From Symbiodinium natans (taxonomy: Eukaryota; Sar; Dinophyceae; Suessiales; Symbiodiniaceae): 64,000 bases of DNA. The position numbers were made by a program, and so were the translations under genes. The notes under the pieces are model-generated. The model ran no database searches, had not been told where the DNA came from, and worked only from the letters and a program-made list of their open reading frames with translations. The stretch covers positions 137,501-201,500 of the forward strand of contig CAJNDS010002122.1 in the NCBI GenBank assembly GCA_905221605.1. Direction: 5' to 3'. This document shows positions 54,437-63,965 of this stretch, piece by piece (position 1 is the stretch's first letter; every line of letters starts with the position of its first letter).

Positions 54437-54803
54437 TGTTTAGGGTATAGGGTTTAGGGTTTGGGGTTTAGGGTTTAGGGTTTAGGGCTTTGCGTGTTGG
54501 ATGAATCTGTCCTCTACTTGTTCTCTCGGGACTTGGGTCTTTTTGGGTTTAGGGGCTTTGGGCTTGAGGGTGTGGGATTTAGGGCTCACATCACCAGCTG
54601 CAAGCCGATCAAAAGGAAACCCCAATCCCTAAACCCTTTTCCCAACCCAAGAAAAGCAGCCTAAACCTACACCTACAACCCTCAAGGCACCCTGAACACA
54701 AAAAGCCTCAGGCCACAATCGCCCTCTAAGCTCAAGCCCTAATGCCGAAACTGAACCTGAAGCCTATTCTCAACTGTTCTTGGTCCGACTTTTTTCGCCC
54801 TCA

Positions 54804-54962
54804 GGACCCATGTACCCATATAGTATACACTTGGGCCTTAAAGGGGTTCCTATATAGTCGCTTCAGGGCTCAGGTATATACTACGTACATGGTATATGCT
54901 TGGGCCTGAAAAAGGGATTCCTACATAGCAGCTCTAGGGCCTAAGTATATACCATGGATCGG
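54804..54962. mobile_element. Family H palindromic element, copy 2 with internal duplication
   Basis: GGACCCATGTACCCATATAG starts it and the TTGGGCCT...GGGATTCCTA core appears twice, so part of the element is duplicated. Confidence 0.7.
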
Positions 54963-55016
54963 GTGGGATGCCTGGTCGCTTCAGCCAAGTAAGGCTGAAC
55001 TCCAAGTCTAGGGAGG

Positions 55017-55180
55017 TAGGGTTTAGGGTTTAGGGTTTAGGGTTTAGGGTTTAGGGTTTAGGGTTTGGGGTTTAGGGTTTAGGGTTTAGGGTTTAGGGTT
55101 TAGGGCTTAGGGCTCAGGGCTTAGGGTATAGGGTTTAGGGTTTAAGGCTTAGGGTCTAGGGCTTCGGGTTTAGGATTCAG
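55017..55180. repeat. TTTAGGG array
   Basis: About 22 G-strand units with CTTAGGG and CTCAGGG variants at the end. Confidence 0.93.
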
Positions 55181-55253
55181 TCAAAGTCTGAACCCTCAAT
55201 CCTACGCCCGGAGATATCCTTGAACCCTCGCAGTCCTACATCCCTAACCCCTG

Positions 55254-55352
55254 CTTGGAAGCGCCTTTGACTTAATCAGGTGAGTTGTGGGGCTTATAAG
55301 AAGGTTTCTAGGGCATACTAAGTAGACCTACTAGGTCAAAAGCGCTTCCAAG
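55254..55352. mobile_element. Short TIR element (family E)
   Basis: CTTGGAAGCGCCTTTGACTT at the left is inverted as TAGGTCAAAAGCGCTTCCAAG at the right. Confidence 0.72.
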
Positions 55353-55454
55353 TGTGGGTCGTTCTCCAAGTTGGGATCCCCTATATAGTACGGCACGCTG
55401 AAAATAAGGGCCGCCAAACGGACCCGAATGTAGAGAACTCCCTATGCACCCCCC

Positions 55455-55680
55455 TGAACCTAAACCCCAAACCCCAAACCCCAAACCCTAAACCCTGAAC
55501 CCTAAACCCTAAGCCCTAAGCCCTAAGCCCTACGCCCTAAGCCCTAAGCCCTAAGCCCTAAGCCCTAGGCCCGAAGCCCCAAACCCTAAACCCTAAACCC
55601 TAAACCCTAAACCCTAAACCCTAAACCCTAAACCCTAAACCCTAAACCCTAAACCCTAAACCCTAAACCCTAAACCCTAC
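55455..55680. repeat. CCCTAAA/CCCTAAG array abutting an exon donor
   Basis: About 30 units: CCCCAAA, then nine CCCTAAG, then 16 perfect CCCTAAA. Its last bases CCCTAC are the splice donor of the next exon on the minus strand. Confidence 0.95.
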
Positions 55681-55771
55681 CTTCGTGTGCAGCCCAGGGT
55701 CTTCTTACCCTCGAACCACCGCCCGTTGAGCGCCAACTCACCCGCGAGCCGCTGCTGGGGTGACTCCTTGG
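55681..55771 (-). CDS. RBM39-like exon, end of UHM domain
   Basis: Acceptor CCACCCCAG, 91 nt ([29 protein letters not shown]), donor [24 protein letters not shown] is the RNP-like helix-strand turn typical of UHMs. Telomeric arrays touch both sides. Confidence 0.72.
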
Positions 55772-58700
55772 CTGGGGTGGGTTTAGGGTTTAGGGTTTAG
55801 GGTTCAGGGTTTAGGGCTTAGGGTTTAGGGTTTAGGGTTTAGGGTTTAGGGTTTACGGTTTAGGGTTTAGGGTTTAGGGTTTAGGGTTTAGGGTTTGGGG
55901 CCCAGGGTTTAGGGTTTAGGGTTTAGGGTTTAGGGCTTGGGGCTTAGGGTTTAGGTCCCTTAACTAGAGTTATAGGACTTGAGGGTTTAGGCTTTGTGGT
56001 TTAGCTGCTAGGGTTTTACGGTTGTTGCCTACATTGCCAAGCCCTAAACCCTTATATATATATATATATGTGTGTGTATATATATATATGTATCCAAGGA
56101 GGGGCCCCGGAAGTTATAAGTAGAGTTATAGGGGCCCTGTATCGGTCCTAACTTAGGTTGTAGGTCCCTTAACGCAAGTTAGTATAGGGCTTGGACTCAA
56201 GGGTTCAGGTTTTGTGGCTTAGTTGTTGGGGTGTACGGGTTTTTGCCTGAACCCTAAACCTTAGTGTTTGTGTGTATATATGTATATATGTATATATGTA
56301 TATATGTATATATGTATATATGTATATATGTATATATGTATATATGTATATATGTATATATGTATATGTATATATATATATAGAGAGAGAGAGAGGCTTT
56401 AGGGTTATCAAAGCAAGCCCCCGTGTCTACCCATTGCATACCCAATTACAGCCTACAGGGTTCCTTTCCCCCCCCCCCCCCCCGTTGTACTGTTAGCCTC
56501 AAACGAGTTTCGGGTTTCGGCCTTTACCCCCAAAGCCCCAAGCCCTAAATCCTAAACCCGGCCCTAAACCCTAAACCCTAAACCCTGAATCCTGAACCCT
56601 CAACCCTGAACCCTGCACGCCGTCCAAGCGCGTAGAGGATGTAGATGAGCCCAGCATTGCCGCGCGGATCCACCGTGACATGGCTCACCTACCGAGGTAG
56701 CGCTCAACTGGCAAAGGGCTTCAGGGTTCAGGGTTTAGGGTGTAGGGTTTGGGTGGAGATGGCCCTCGACTCATAACTTGGTAGCCCAGTAAACCATATT
56801 ATAATAAGGGTACCTTTTGGGGCTCGCTACTTTTCTAAGGGAACCCAAAATCCCAAAAAGGGCAAAAGGTTACCACTCAGCTACCAAAATAAAGGGTTTC
56901 AGGGTTTGGGTTTGAGGGAGAGGGGCCGGAATCTAAGCTTTCTCCACACTCACCTGGAACTCGAGACAGCAGACTGATCCTCACAATTCCCTGAGCCTGG
57001 ACGCCCCTAGAATTCATTCCCGAACGAGGGTTTAGGGTTTAGGGTTTGGGGTTTAGGGTTTAGGTTTCAGCCCTCTGTTTGTGGCACAGGTTTTCGCTCC
57101 AGTTTCTGCACCTTCCCAAACTTGGCGCACTCGTCGTGTGTGTCTTCGCGGATGGCGTCGTAGAAGCGCGGGTCCTTCGCAGGTCTTGCGCAGGTTTCGT
57201 GTGAAGGGCTTGACGGCGAAAGGCTAGGAGAGCAGTTCACCTAGACCCTATGCCCTAGACCCTCCACCCTGGACCTGAAGGTTAGCCACATGGGTCCCTT
57301 GAGATGGGTCCTTAAAAGGATGCCATTCTGACCCCCCTTGTCTACCCCACAAATCCCGGGACCAGAATATGAAGGGACCATGTAACTACCCTTAGATTGG
57401 GGTAAGGGAACACACTAAGGTTCCAGCTAAACCCTAAACCCAGAACCCCAAACTTTAAACCCTAAACCCTAAACCCTGAACCCTAAACCCTAAACTTTAA
57501 ACCCCAACCCATAAACCCTAACCCTAAAATCGAACCAACCTTCGACTTAGACTAGGGAGGAGCTTTCTGGAGTTTAGGGCTTCGGGAGCTTGCGGAGCTG
57601 CGGAGTTGAGAAAGCTGGGCTTAGGGTTTAGGGCTAAACCCTAAACCCTAAACCCTAAACCCTAAACCCTAAACCCTAAACCCTAAACCCTAAACCCTGT
57701 TCCATAAGGGCATCCTTCTGTTTGGACCCCCTTTTCATAGGGAAATCGTAAAGCCTATTACCATAAACGCGAAAACCTTAAACACTGAAAGCCTTAAAAG
57801 CCGAAATAGCCCTGTAGCCCCTAAACACAGCATTGTATCACAAGCATCTGAAAGGTGGCGCAGGCCCAAGGCCTAGGCCTTAACCCAAAAAAACCTAAAC
57901 CCTACCCTAAACAGGGGGTTTAGGGTTAGGGTCACACCAACCCAAGGGGACAAAATTCCTAAACACTCGGTCTGCATCCCCTACTCTGAAGAAATGTGCT
58001 CAAGAGGCTCTTCTGAAACTCAGAAAATGTAGAGGGTTTGGGGCAAAGTTTGGGGCTTAGGGCTTAGGGTGGTTAAGGGTTCAAACCCTAACCCTAAACC
58101 CTGAAGAGAAAATGCAAACTCTATCAAAGTCCTACCTGGTAAGCCGACAAGGGCGCCTTCTCCAGGTCCACGGAGGAGGGCGTGAACATATTCTGCAGCA
58201 GCCTTTGCTGACTTGATAAGGATCTTCACGCACGACATGAGGGGGGGGGGGAGGGCAGGTGGGGAGGGCAGGTGGGGGGGGGTGTTGCGGGACCCTAAAC
58301 TTTGAACCCTGAACCCCAAACCTGGTAAACATCCTAGGCCCCTGGCCCTGAGTTCTAGCCAAAATACCTGAAGCGCTACAGCCAGAGACCCTTAAAGAAG
58401 CGAATGCCCTAAACCCCTAAAGCCCTAAAGCCCTAAAGCCCTAAACCCCTAAACCCCTATCCCTAAACCCTAAACCCTAAACCCGAAACCCTAAACCCCC
58501 CCCCCCCATAAACCCTCAAGCCTTACATTTTGAACCCACGCAAAAAGTGCAGAAGCTGCAGTCTTAGGCGCAGCTGGTCGATTTGTCTAAAGCCCAAACC
58601 CCAACCCTAAACCCCAAACCCCAACCTTTATAAACCCTAAACCCTAAACAACTCCAAACCAAACCCTAACCCCCCTCCCCCCCAAGCTGAGCAAAATCTG

Positions 58701-60882
58701 CAGTCTGAGGTGCAGGGTGCAGCTGGTCGACTTCGCGGGCTTCGGAACTGGAGGCCTGAGAGGGCTAGACAGGCGCTGAGGGTTTAGGTGTAGGGTTTAG
58801 GGTTGAGGGTTTAGGGTTTAGGGTTTAGGGCTTAGGGTTTAGGGTTCAGGGTTTAGGGTTTAGGGGTTTGGGGGTTTGGGATTGCGAAGTATAGGCCCTT
58901 GGGTGTTAGACGGTATATCAGGGATGTATAAGGCGTCCCCTTTTAAGGGCCTGTATTCAGGAACCACGTAACGACCCTAAGATGGTAAGAAGGTACCAAA
59001 GTAGGGTGGTAAGTATACTAAGAGGAACCCTATGTTTGGGTGGGGGGGGGGCGGCCTTCCTACTTTTGTTCTATGCCAGGCTCTAAAATAAAGCCTGTGC
59101 CCTAACCCCCAAAACCAGAACCGATCTTTTCCAGGGCTCTTGGGTTCACTGATGTAGACGAACCCTAAACCCTAAACCCTAAACCCTAAACCCTAAACCC
59201 TAAACCCCCCCCCCCCCCTCTTGCGGCCCAAGCGCATGGAGCTGACGTCCGTGATGGTGGTGGGCGGCTCGGAGTCGTTGCCGCTGGGCGCTGCCAGGCC
59301 GACGACGGTCGGCACTTTGGAGCCTGGTTTAGGGTTTAGGGCTAGGGTTTAGGGTTTAGGGTTTAGGGTTTAGGGTTTAGGGTTTAGGGTTTAGGGTTTA
59401 GGGTTTAGGGTTTAGGGTTTAGGGTTTAGGGTTTAGGGTTTAGGGGTTTAGGGTTTAGGGCTGGTAGGATGGAAGGCTTAGGGATTGCCGGGTGAAGGGG
59501 TGCAGGTGGGGAAACCCACAAAACCCACACCGCACTTACTGGGGACGCCCGGAAGCGATGACGTTTGGGGGGTTCAGATTTTAGGGCTTCAAATCCTGAC
59601 TCTTTACACCCTTACACCCCTCCTAAGCCCTGAACCCTAAGCCCTAAACCCTAAGCCCTAAACCCTAAACCCTAAGCCCTAAACCCTAAACCCTAAGCCC
59701 TAAACCCTAAACCCTAAGCCCTAAATCCTGAGCCCTAAGCCCTAAAGGTTCGGACTGCTGGTCTCGACCGGCAAATTTGGGGCTGTAAGGGCCCAGGCCC
59801 ACAACATGGCAAATGTGCCCCAGGGTTCAGGGTTTAGGGTTTAGGGTTTAGGGTTTAGGATTTAGGGTATAGGGTTTAGGTTTTAGGGTTTAGAGATTAG
59901 GATGTAGGGTTTAGGGCTTAGCTTGATGGCTCTACTAGGAAAGGGACCTTTTGAGTGCCGATTTTTTTTCATTGATCTAAACCCTCCCAAGGTGTCCACT
60001 GAATGAGGCCGAATTCAGAGATAAGCCTAGCTAAGAGGGCAGGGTTCAGGGTTTAGGGCTTAGGGCTTGGGGTTTAGACTTTAGGGTTTAGGTTTTAGTG
60101 TTTAGGGTTTCGGATTTAAGATCTAAGAAACCGAATACTTCTGTGGTCTTCAGCTATGCTGCACTAGAGGGCCTTCTCAAGACGTCGGATAGCTTGACAC
60201 CAGCTCTGAACCCTAAGCCTGGGCTCTACACCCAGAACTTTACTTGGGGTTTAGGGTTTAGGGTTTAGGGTTTAGGGTTTAGGGTTCAAGGATTTAAGGG
60301 TTTAGGGTCTAGGGTTTTTAGGGTTCAGGGTATAAACCCCAAAAGCCTGAGTGGGACTGCATCAGCTTCTTCATGATGTCGATGCGGTCGTGCACGTTCG
60401 ACGGCCCGGAGCCAGTTGCGCCAAAGTCGCTGTCCTCGGATCGCTGCGTTGGCTGAGCGAGGTCTTGTGGTCACAGGTCTATACCCAGAGCGCCCAATAT
60501 CGCTTAAATGATACATGGGCCCCTTGTTATGATTTAAGGAATATTCCTTGAATCAGGGGTTCCGGGCTCTTTGGGTAGGGGTCTGGGGCCTAGGGGGGTT
60601 GATTTTGCTGCCCCCGCGGGGGGCTCGAGGACGGTGCGGTGTAGGGCTCTACAAGTGCCAAGAGTGCTTCCAGCTAGGAGAGGCTGAACCTAAGCCCAAA
60701 GCCTCATAAACCCTACAGACCCCTAAGACCTCAAGACCTTAACACCCTAACACCCTAACACCCTAAACCCTAAACCCTAAACCCTCGGCCGCCAGGACTC
60801 GTTCTTAATGTCCAAGGGCTTGGGCTTCGGCGGCTCCGGCGGCGTCTCGTTCTTTGCGCCGCCGACAGAGAGCATGGTGATC
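55681..60882 (-). CDS. RBM39: RBM39/CAPER-like splicing factor, C-terminal part (seven exons)
   Basis: Exons in order: 60882-60783, 60452-60347, 59323-about 59219, 58223-58136, 57174-57088, 56688-56619, 55771-55681. Phases agree at every junction except 59219/58136, where the end of the exon is unclear. The peptide has the linker of RBM39-type proteins ([14 protein letters not shown]), then a U2AF-homology motif: [58 protein letters not shown] and [17 protein letters not shown] domains bind Trp-containing ULM peptides of SF1/SF3B1 in the spliceosome. RRM1 and RRM2 would lie upstream, outside or not found. Introns of 0.4-1.1 kb, mostly with telomeric repeats at the ends. The family call is from the UHM pattern; PUF60 or U2AF65 relatives are alternatives. 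Confidence 0.7.
55785..55965. repeat. TTTAGGG array on the acceptor side
   Basis: About 25 G-strand heptamers starting 14 bp from the exon. Confidence 0.95.
56050..56095. repeat. TA/TG microsatellite
   Basis: Alternating TA, TG, TA steps over about 45 bp. Confidence 0.85.
56270..56395. repeat. TATATATG microsatellite with GA tail
   Basis: About 14 copies of an eight-base ATGTATAT unit, then TA and GAGA. Frames of Tyr/Ile are artefacts. Confidence 0.92.
56619..56688 (-). CDS. RBM39-like exon, UHM central strands
   Basis: Acceptor CTCGGTAG, 70 nt ([23 protein letters not shown]), donor [28 protein letters not shown] corresponds to the VDK...G.VYV strand pair of UHMs. Confidence 0.7.
56777..56888. 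mobile_element. Short TIR element family D, copy 3
   Basis: CTTGGTAGCCCAGTAAACCA at the left is inverted as TTACCACTCAGCTACCAAA at the right. It lies within an RBM39-like intron. Confidence 0.72.
57088..57174 (-). CDS. RBM39-like exon, UHM acidic helix
   Basis: Acceptor ACCTGCGAAG, 87 nt in phase 0 ([29 protein letters not shown]), donor CCT|GTGCCA. The acidic helix with EC.KFG.V is the UHM hallmark. Here the nearby repeats do not follow the inverted rule: C-strand type repeats are on the donor side. Confidence 0.72.
57281..57396. mobile_element. Family C element, copy 5
   Basis: GGTTAGCCACATGGGTCCCT at the left, AGGGACCATGTAACTACCCTTAG at the right. Inside an RBM39-like intron. Confidence 0.65.
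57629..57698. repeat. CCCTAAA array
   Basis: Ten perfect heptamers preceded by TTTAGGGC, a small fold-back. Confidence 0.93.
58136..58223 (-). CDS. RBM39-like exon, UHM first strand
   Basis: Acceptor GCGTGAAG, 88 nt ([29 protein letters not shown]), donor [17 protein letters not shown] matches the RNP2-like LxNMFxP of RBM39-type UHMs. Confidence 0.7.
58895..58990. mobile_element. Family C element, diverged copy
   Basis: Right part GGAACCACGTAACGACCCTAAG is the inverted family C end; the left end is decayed. Confidence 0.45.
59162..59218. repeat. CCCTAAA array plus 14-C run at an exon border
   Basis: Six perfect heptamers then 14 C. On the minus strand the donor of the 59323 exon lies in or beside this run. 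Confidence 0.9.
59219..59323 (-). CDS. RBM39-like exon, linker before UHM
   Basis: Acceptor CTAAACCAG, then [20 protein letters not shown] and [13 protein letters not shown]. The donor is unclear: GCAAGAG (GC type) or a GTTTAG after the G run; only the latter keeps the phase to the next exon and would add a short Gly run. Confidence 0.62.
59329..59465. repeat. TTTAGGG array on the acceptor side
   Basis: About 19 heptamers starting six bases from the exon. Confidence 0.95.
59628..59745. repeat. Higher-order CCCTAAG/CCCTAAA array
   Basis: CCCTAAG alternates with one or two CCCTAAA in a repeating order (G-A-A), period about 21 bp. Confidence 0.88.
59822..59925. repeat. Degenerate TTTAGGG array
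   Basis: About 14 G-strand units with TATAGGG and TTAGGAT variants. Confidence 0.88.
60347..60452 (-). CDS. RBM39-like exon, linker helix
   Basis: Acceptor CTCGCTCAG, 106 nt ([35 protein letters not shown]), GC donor CAG|GCTTTT. The phase joins both neighbours. R.xIMKKLM resembles the conserved LMxKL helix before the UHM in RBM39 relatives. Confidence 0.7.
60783..60882 (-). CDS. RBM39-like exon, Pro-rich linker
   Basis: Acceptor CTAAACCCAG, 100 nt ([33 protein letters not shown]), donor AGG|GTTTAGGG, formed by the first telomeric unit. Repeats touch both ends of the exon. Confidence 0.65.
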
Positions 60883-60884
60883 CT

Positions 60885-60978
60885 GGGTTTAGGGTTTAGG
60901 GTTTAGGGTTTAGGGTGCAGGGTTTAGGGCTAGGGTTTAGGGTTTAGGGTTTAGGGTTTAGGGTTTAGGGTTTAGGGA
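60885..60978. repeat. TTTAGGG array on the acceptor side
   Basis: About 13 heptamers with one TGCAGGG variant. Confidence 0.93.
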
Positions 60979-61045
60979 AATTAGGTACCACCTATGAACA
61001 AGGTTTGCGAGATTCGGTGCACCCTATCCTTAAGCCACAAAGCGT

Positions 61046-61285
61046 GGGATGTTCCCCTTATACAAACAGTCCTTAATCGGGATTATAGTAGGGGGTACTA
61101 TATCTTGGAGGCTCAGGGTAGTTAGGAAAAACAATAGCTGTACTTAAAACTGTAGTTACAACCATTTCACTGCGCTTACAGGGGCTTATAAGTGGGTAAC
61201 AAGTACAGTTATGATAGTTTAAGAAGTACCATGAACCTCCAAGTAATCCCTACTAAGGATGGTTAGTATAAGAGGGGACATCCCA
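61046..61285. mobile_element. Family B element, copy 3, interrupted by a family A element
   Basis: TGGGATGTTCCCCTTATACA at the left and AGTATAAGAGGGGACATCCCA at the right, split by the family A insertion at 61104-61243. Confidence 0.8.
61104..61243. mobile_element. Family A element nested in family B
   Basis: CTTGGAGGCTCAGGGTAGTT at the left, TAAGAAGTACCATGAACCTCCAAG at the right. Comparing with intact family B copies, the insertion is flanked by a duplicated TA. Confidence 0.8.
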
Positions 61286-61796
61286 ATCCTCGAACCCCAA
61301 AGCCTTTCACTCTGCGGCCCGGGCTTCCGAGCGTATAAAGTTTAGGGCTCAGGGCTTAGGGTTTAGAGTTTAGGGTTTTGGGTTTATTCCTACACTGCCA
61401 TATTCAGCCCTAAAACCCGAAAAAAGCAAACCTGATACTCCAAAAACCCTACAGACCTAAAACGCTTAAACAAGAAAACTGTATCAACAAAAACCCAAAC
61501 GAACCTCAAAAAAAAAAAGGCACACGAAAACCCCAAACCCCAAAACCCTGAACAAAACATTCTCAAACACCTTGAGAAACCCTAAGACAGAGACTTAACA
61601 TTGGGGGTCGGCATAATTACTAGTAGTATTCCCCTTATGATCCCCATCATATTCCCTCAAGACCTGTGCTAATTATCAAGGCCCCCATAACCTTGGTAGC
61701 CCAGTATACAACCCCAAAACCCTAAACCCTAAACCTTATTTCAAGCGTTGGCCTGTTTAACTGTCAGCCACATATCCGGGGGAGTGAGAGGGAAAA

Positions 61797-61917
61797 GGGC
61801 ATGTAGCAAATCACGTCGCAAATCGTGTAAAGGATAAGGGGCATGTAGCAAATCTCGCAAATCCTGTAAATGGAAAAGGGCATGTAGCAAATCACGTCGC
61901 AAATCCTGTAATTAAAT
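61797..61917. repeat. Three-copy tandem repeat of about 40-55 bp
   Basis: GGGCATGTAGCAAATC followed by CGCAAATCCTGTAA occurs three times with small length differences. Confidence 0.8.
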
Positions 61918-61929
61918 GGAACCTGTGAG

Positions 61930-62275
61930 TTCATTGGCCCGAAACGAGGCAATGGCCTCTTTGGTGTGTGTGTCAGTGGCAATCATTGGGCCGAAACGAG
62001 GCAATGGCCTCTTTGGTATGTCAGTGGCAATCATTGGGCCGAAATGAAGCAATGGCCTCTTTTGTGTGTCAGTGGCAATCATTGGGCCGAAACGAGGCAA
62101 TGGCCTCTTTGGTATGTCAGTGGCAATCATTGGGCCGAAATGAGGCAATGGCCTCTTTTGTGTGTCAGTGGCAATCATTGGGCCGAAACGAGGCAATGGC
62201 CTCTTTGGCGTGTCAGTGGCAATCCTTAGGCCGAAACGAGGCAATAGCCTCTTTGGTGTGTCAGTGGCAATCCAA
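61930..62275. repeat. 48-bp satellite, seven units with 96-bp alternation
   Basis: Unit core GGCCGAAACGAGGCAATGGC and TGTCAGTGGCAAT. Units alternate between GAAACGAGG...TTTGGTATG and GAAATGAGG...TTTTGTGTG, so the true repeat is a 96-bp dimer. Frames through it are not genes. Confidence 0.9.
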
Positions 62276-62345
62276 AATGGAGAGGCAGGATAGACCTATA
62301 GCCATAGACAAAAGAACCTGGATCCCCTCTGTCCCCGGAGCCACA

Positions 62346-62397
62346 AAAACCCTCCCCGGCGCACTTTCGTGAGCCAAAAGTGCGCCGGAGAGGGTTT
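62346..62397. other. Strong hairpin with flanking direct repeats
   Basis: AAACCCTCCCCGGCGCACTT and its inverse AAGTGCGCCGGAGAGGGTTT (one mismatch in 21 bp) enclose a 9-base loop. On both sides lies the direct repeat GGAGAGGCAGGATAG-CCTATAG (62279 and 62411). Confidence 0.85.
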
Positions 62398-62569
62398 CCG
62401 TCATCCCGAAAGGAGAGGCAGGATAGGCCTATAGCCTATATAAGCTATAGACTTATAGACCTTGGAACTCCTTCAGAGACTCTTTGTCCCCTGAGGAAAA
62501 TGTCCACGTTGTGAATAATGTCATTTTATGATTTATGAAGAATAGAATACTATGACAGTAAAAACACAA

Positions 62570-62694
62570 TACAGCAATATAACAATATAGCAATATAACA
62601 AAATAACAAGATACCAATACAACAAGGTAACAATATAGCAATATAACAATGAAATATGTACATATCTATATATATATATATATATATATATCAC
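62570..62694. repeat. AT-rich short repeats
   Basis: AACAATATAGCAATATAACA recurs several times, followed by an 18-unit TA tract near 62665-62690. Confidence 0.88.
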
Positions 62695-62779
62695 AAAATA
62701 ACAGCAAAACAAATATGAAAAATATATAAAAAAACAACAGAAGATAATAAGAGAAAAAAAACAACCTTGTTTTCATATG

Positions 62780-62975
62780 CTCCAGAACAAACTAGAACAG
62801 TTCCAGGGCGTACGTTTTTGGGGCAAAAACCCGAAACAAAGCGGAACTGTTCCGGAACTGTTCTGGAACTGTTCCGGGGCCTGGTTTTCTGCTCCGGAAC
62901 AGTCCAGGGCATGTTGTTTTGCACACTTTTTGACGGTACCCGGAACAGACTAGAACTGTTCCAGGGCCTCCTCTT
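62780..62975. repeat. Clustered palindromes GGAACAGTTCC
   Basis: At least seven copies of GGAACTGTTCC or AGAACAGTTCC-type half-sites in both orientations, giving many overlapping inverted repeats. Confidence 0.8.
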
Positions 62976-63394
62976 TCATGGCCTCTGAAATGAATACAAC
63001 CTGATAATAAAATACCTTCCAGTAAGTCCCCCCGAGTCCACTCCCAGAATAAACAATATAGCCCTCAAGGCCCAAACCAAAGCTTCTAAACCCTAAGCAG
63101 CCCCAAACCAGCTAAACTTCTAAACAACCCTAATCTTCAAAACCCTAAAGCCAAACCCTAAAACACCCAGCCTAAACCCTAAACTAAACCGGCTTGGTTT
63201 AGGGGAGACTGCAGACCATGGGGGGGTGGGATACCTGGGGGGGGGGGGGGGCCGAACGCACAGCGCACAACCATATATAGGGGTGGCCAAAAAGTTGAAA
63301 GACTACCTTGTCTAGGGTTTTGTAGTTGTTTTCAGCTTTCTTGTTTTTTTGTAAAAGCATTTTTCCGCTAGCAACAATAGACAAGAGGTGAAAC

Positions 63395-63965
63395 ATCGTC
63401 ACTAAAACGACTAAGTAGTTTAAGAAATTTTCGCCCGGCTTTGGTCACTAAAACGACTAACTTCTTTAGGAAATGTGTCGCCCGGCTTTGGTCACTAAAG
63501 CGACTAACTACTTTGGGACATGTGACGCCCGGTTTTGGTCACCAAAACGACTAACTACTTTAGGACATGTGTCGCCCGGTTTTGGTCACCAAAACGACGA
63601 ACTAGTTTAGGAAATGTGTCGCCCGGCTTTGGTCTCAAAACTACTAACTAATTTAGGAAAAAAAAGTGTCGCCCGGCTTTAGTCACTAACACGACACTAA
63701 CTACTTTAGGAAATGTGTCGCCCGGCTTTGGCCACTAAAACGATTAACTACTTTAGGAATTGTGTCGCCCGGTTTTGGCCACTAAAACGACTAACTACTT
63801 TAGGAAATGTGTCGCCCGGCTTTGGCCACAGAAACGACTAACTAGTTTAGGAAATGTGTCGCCCGGTTTTGGCCACTAAAACAACTAACTACTGTAGGAA
63901 ATGTGTCGCCCGGCTCTGGTCACCAAAACGACACTAACTACTTTAGGAAATGTGTTGCCCGGCCT
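63395..63965. repeat. 47-bp satellite, about 12 units
   Basis: Unit GTCACTAAAACGACTAACTA, CTTTAGGAAATGTGTCGCCC, GGCTTTG. Single-base differences mark each unit. It runs almost to the window edge. Confidence 0.92.

Noticed and set aside
61930-62275. CRISPR array
   Set aside because: Units are contiguous satellite copies with no unique spacers, in a eukaryotic context.
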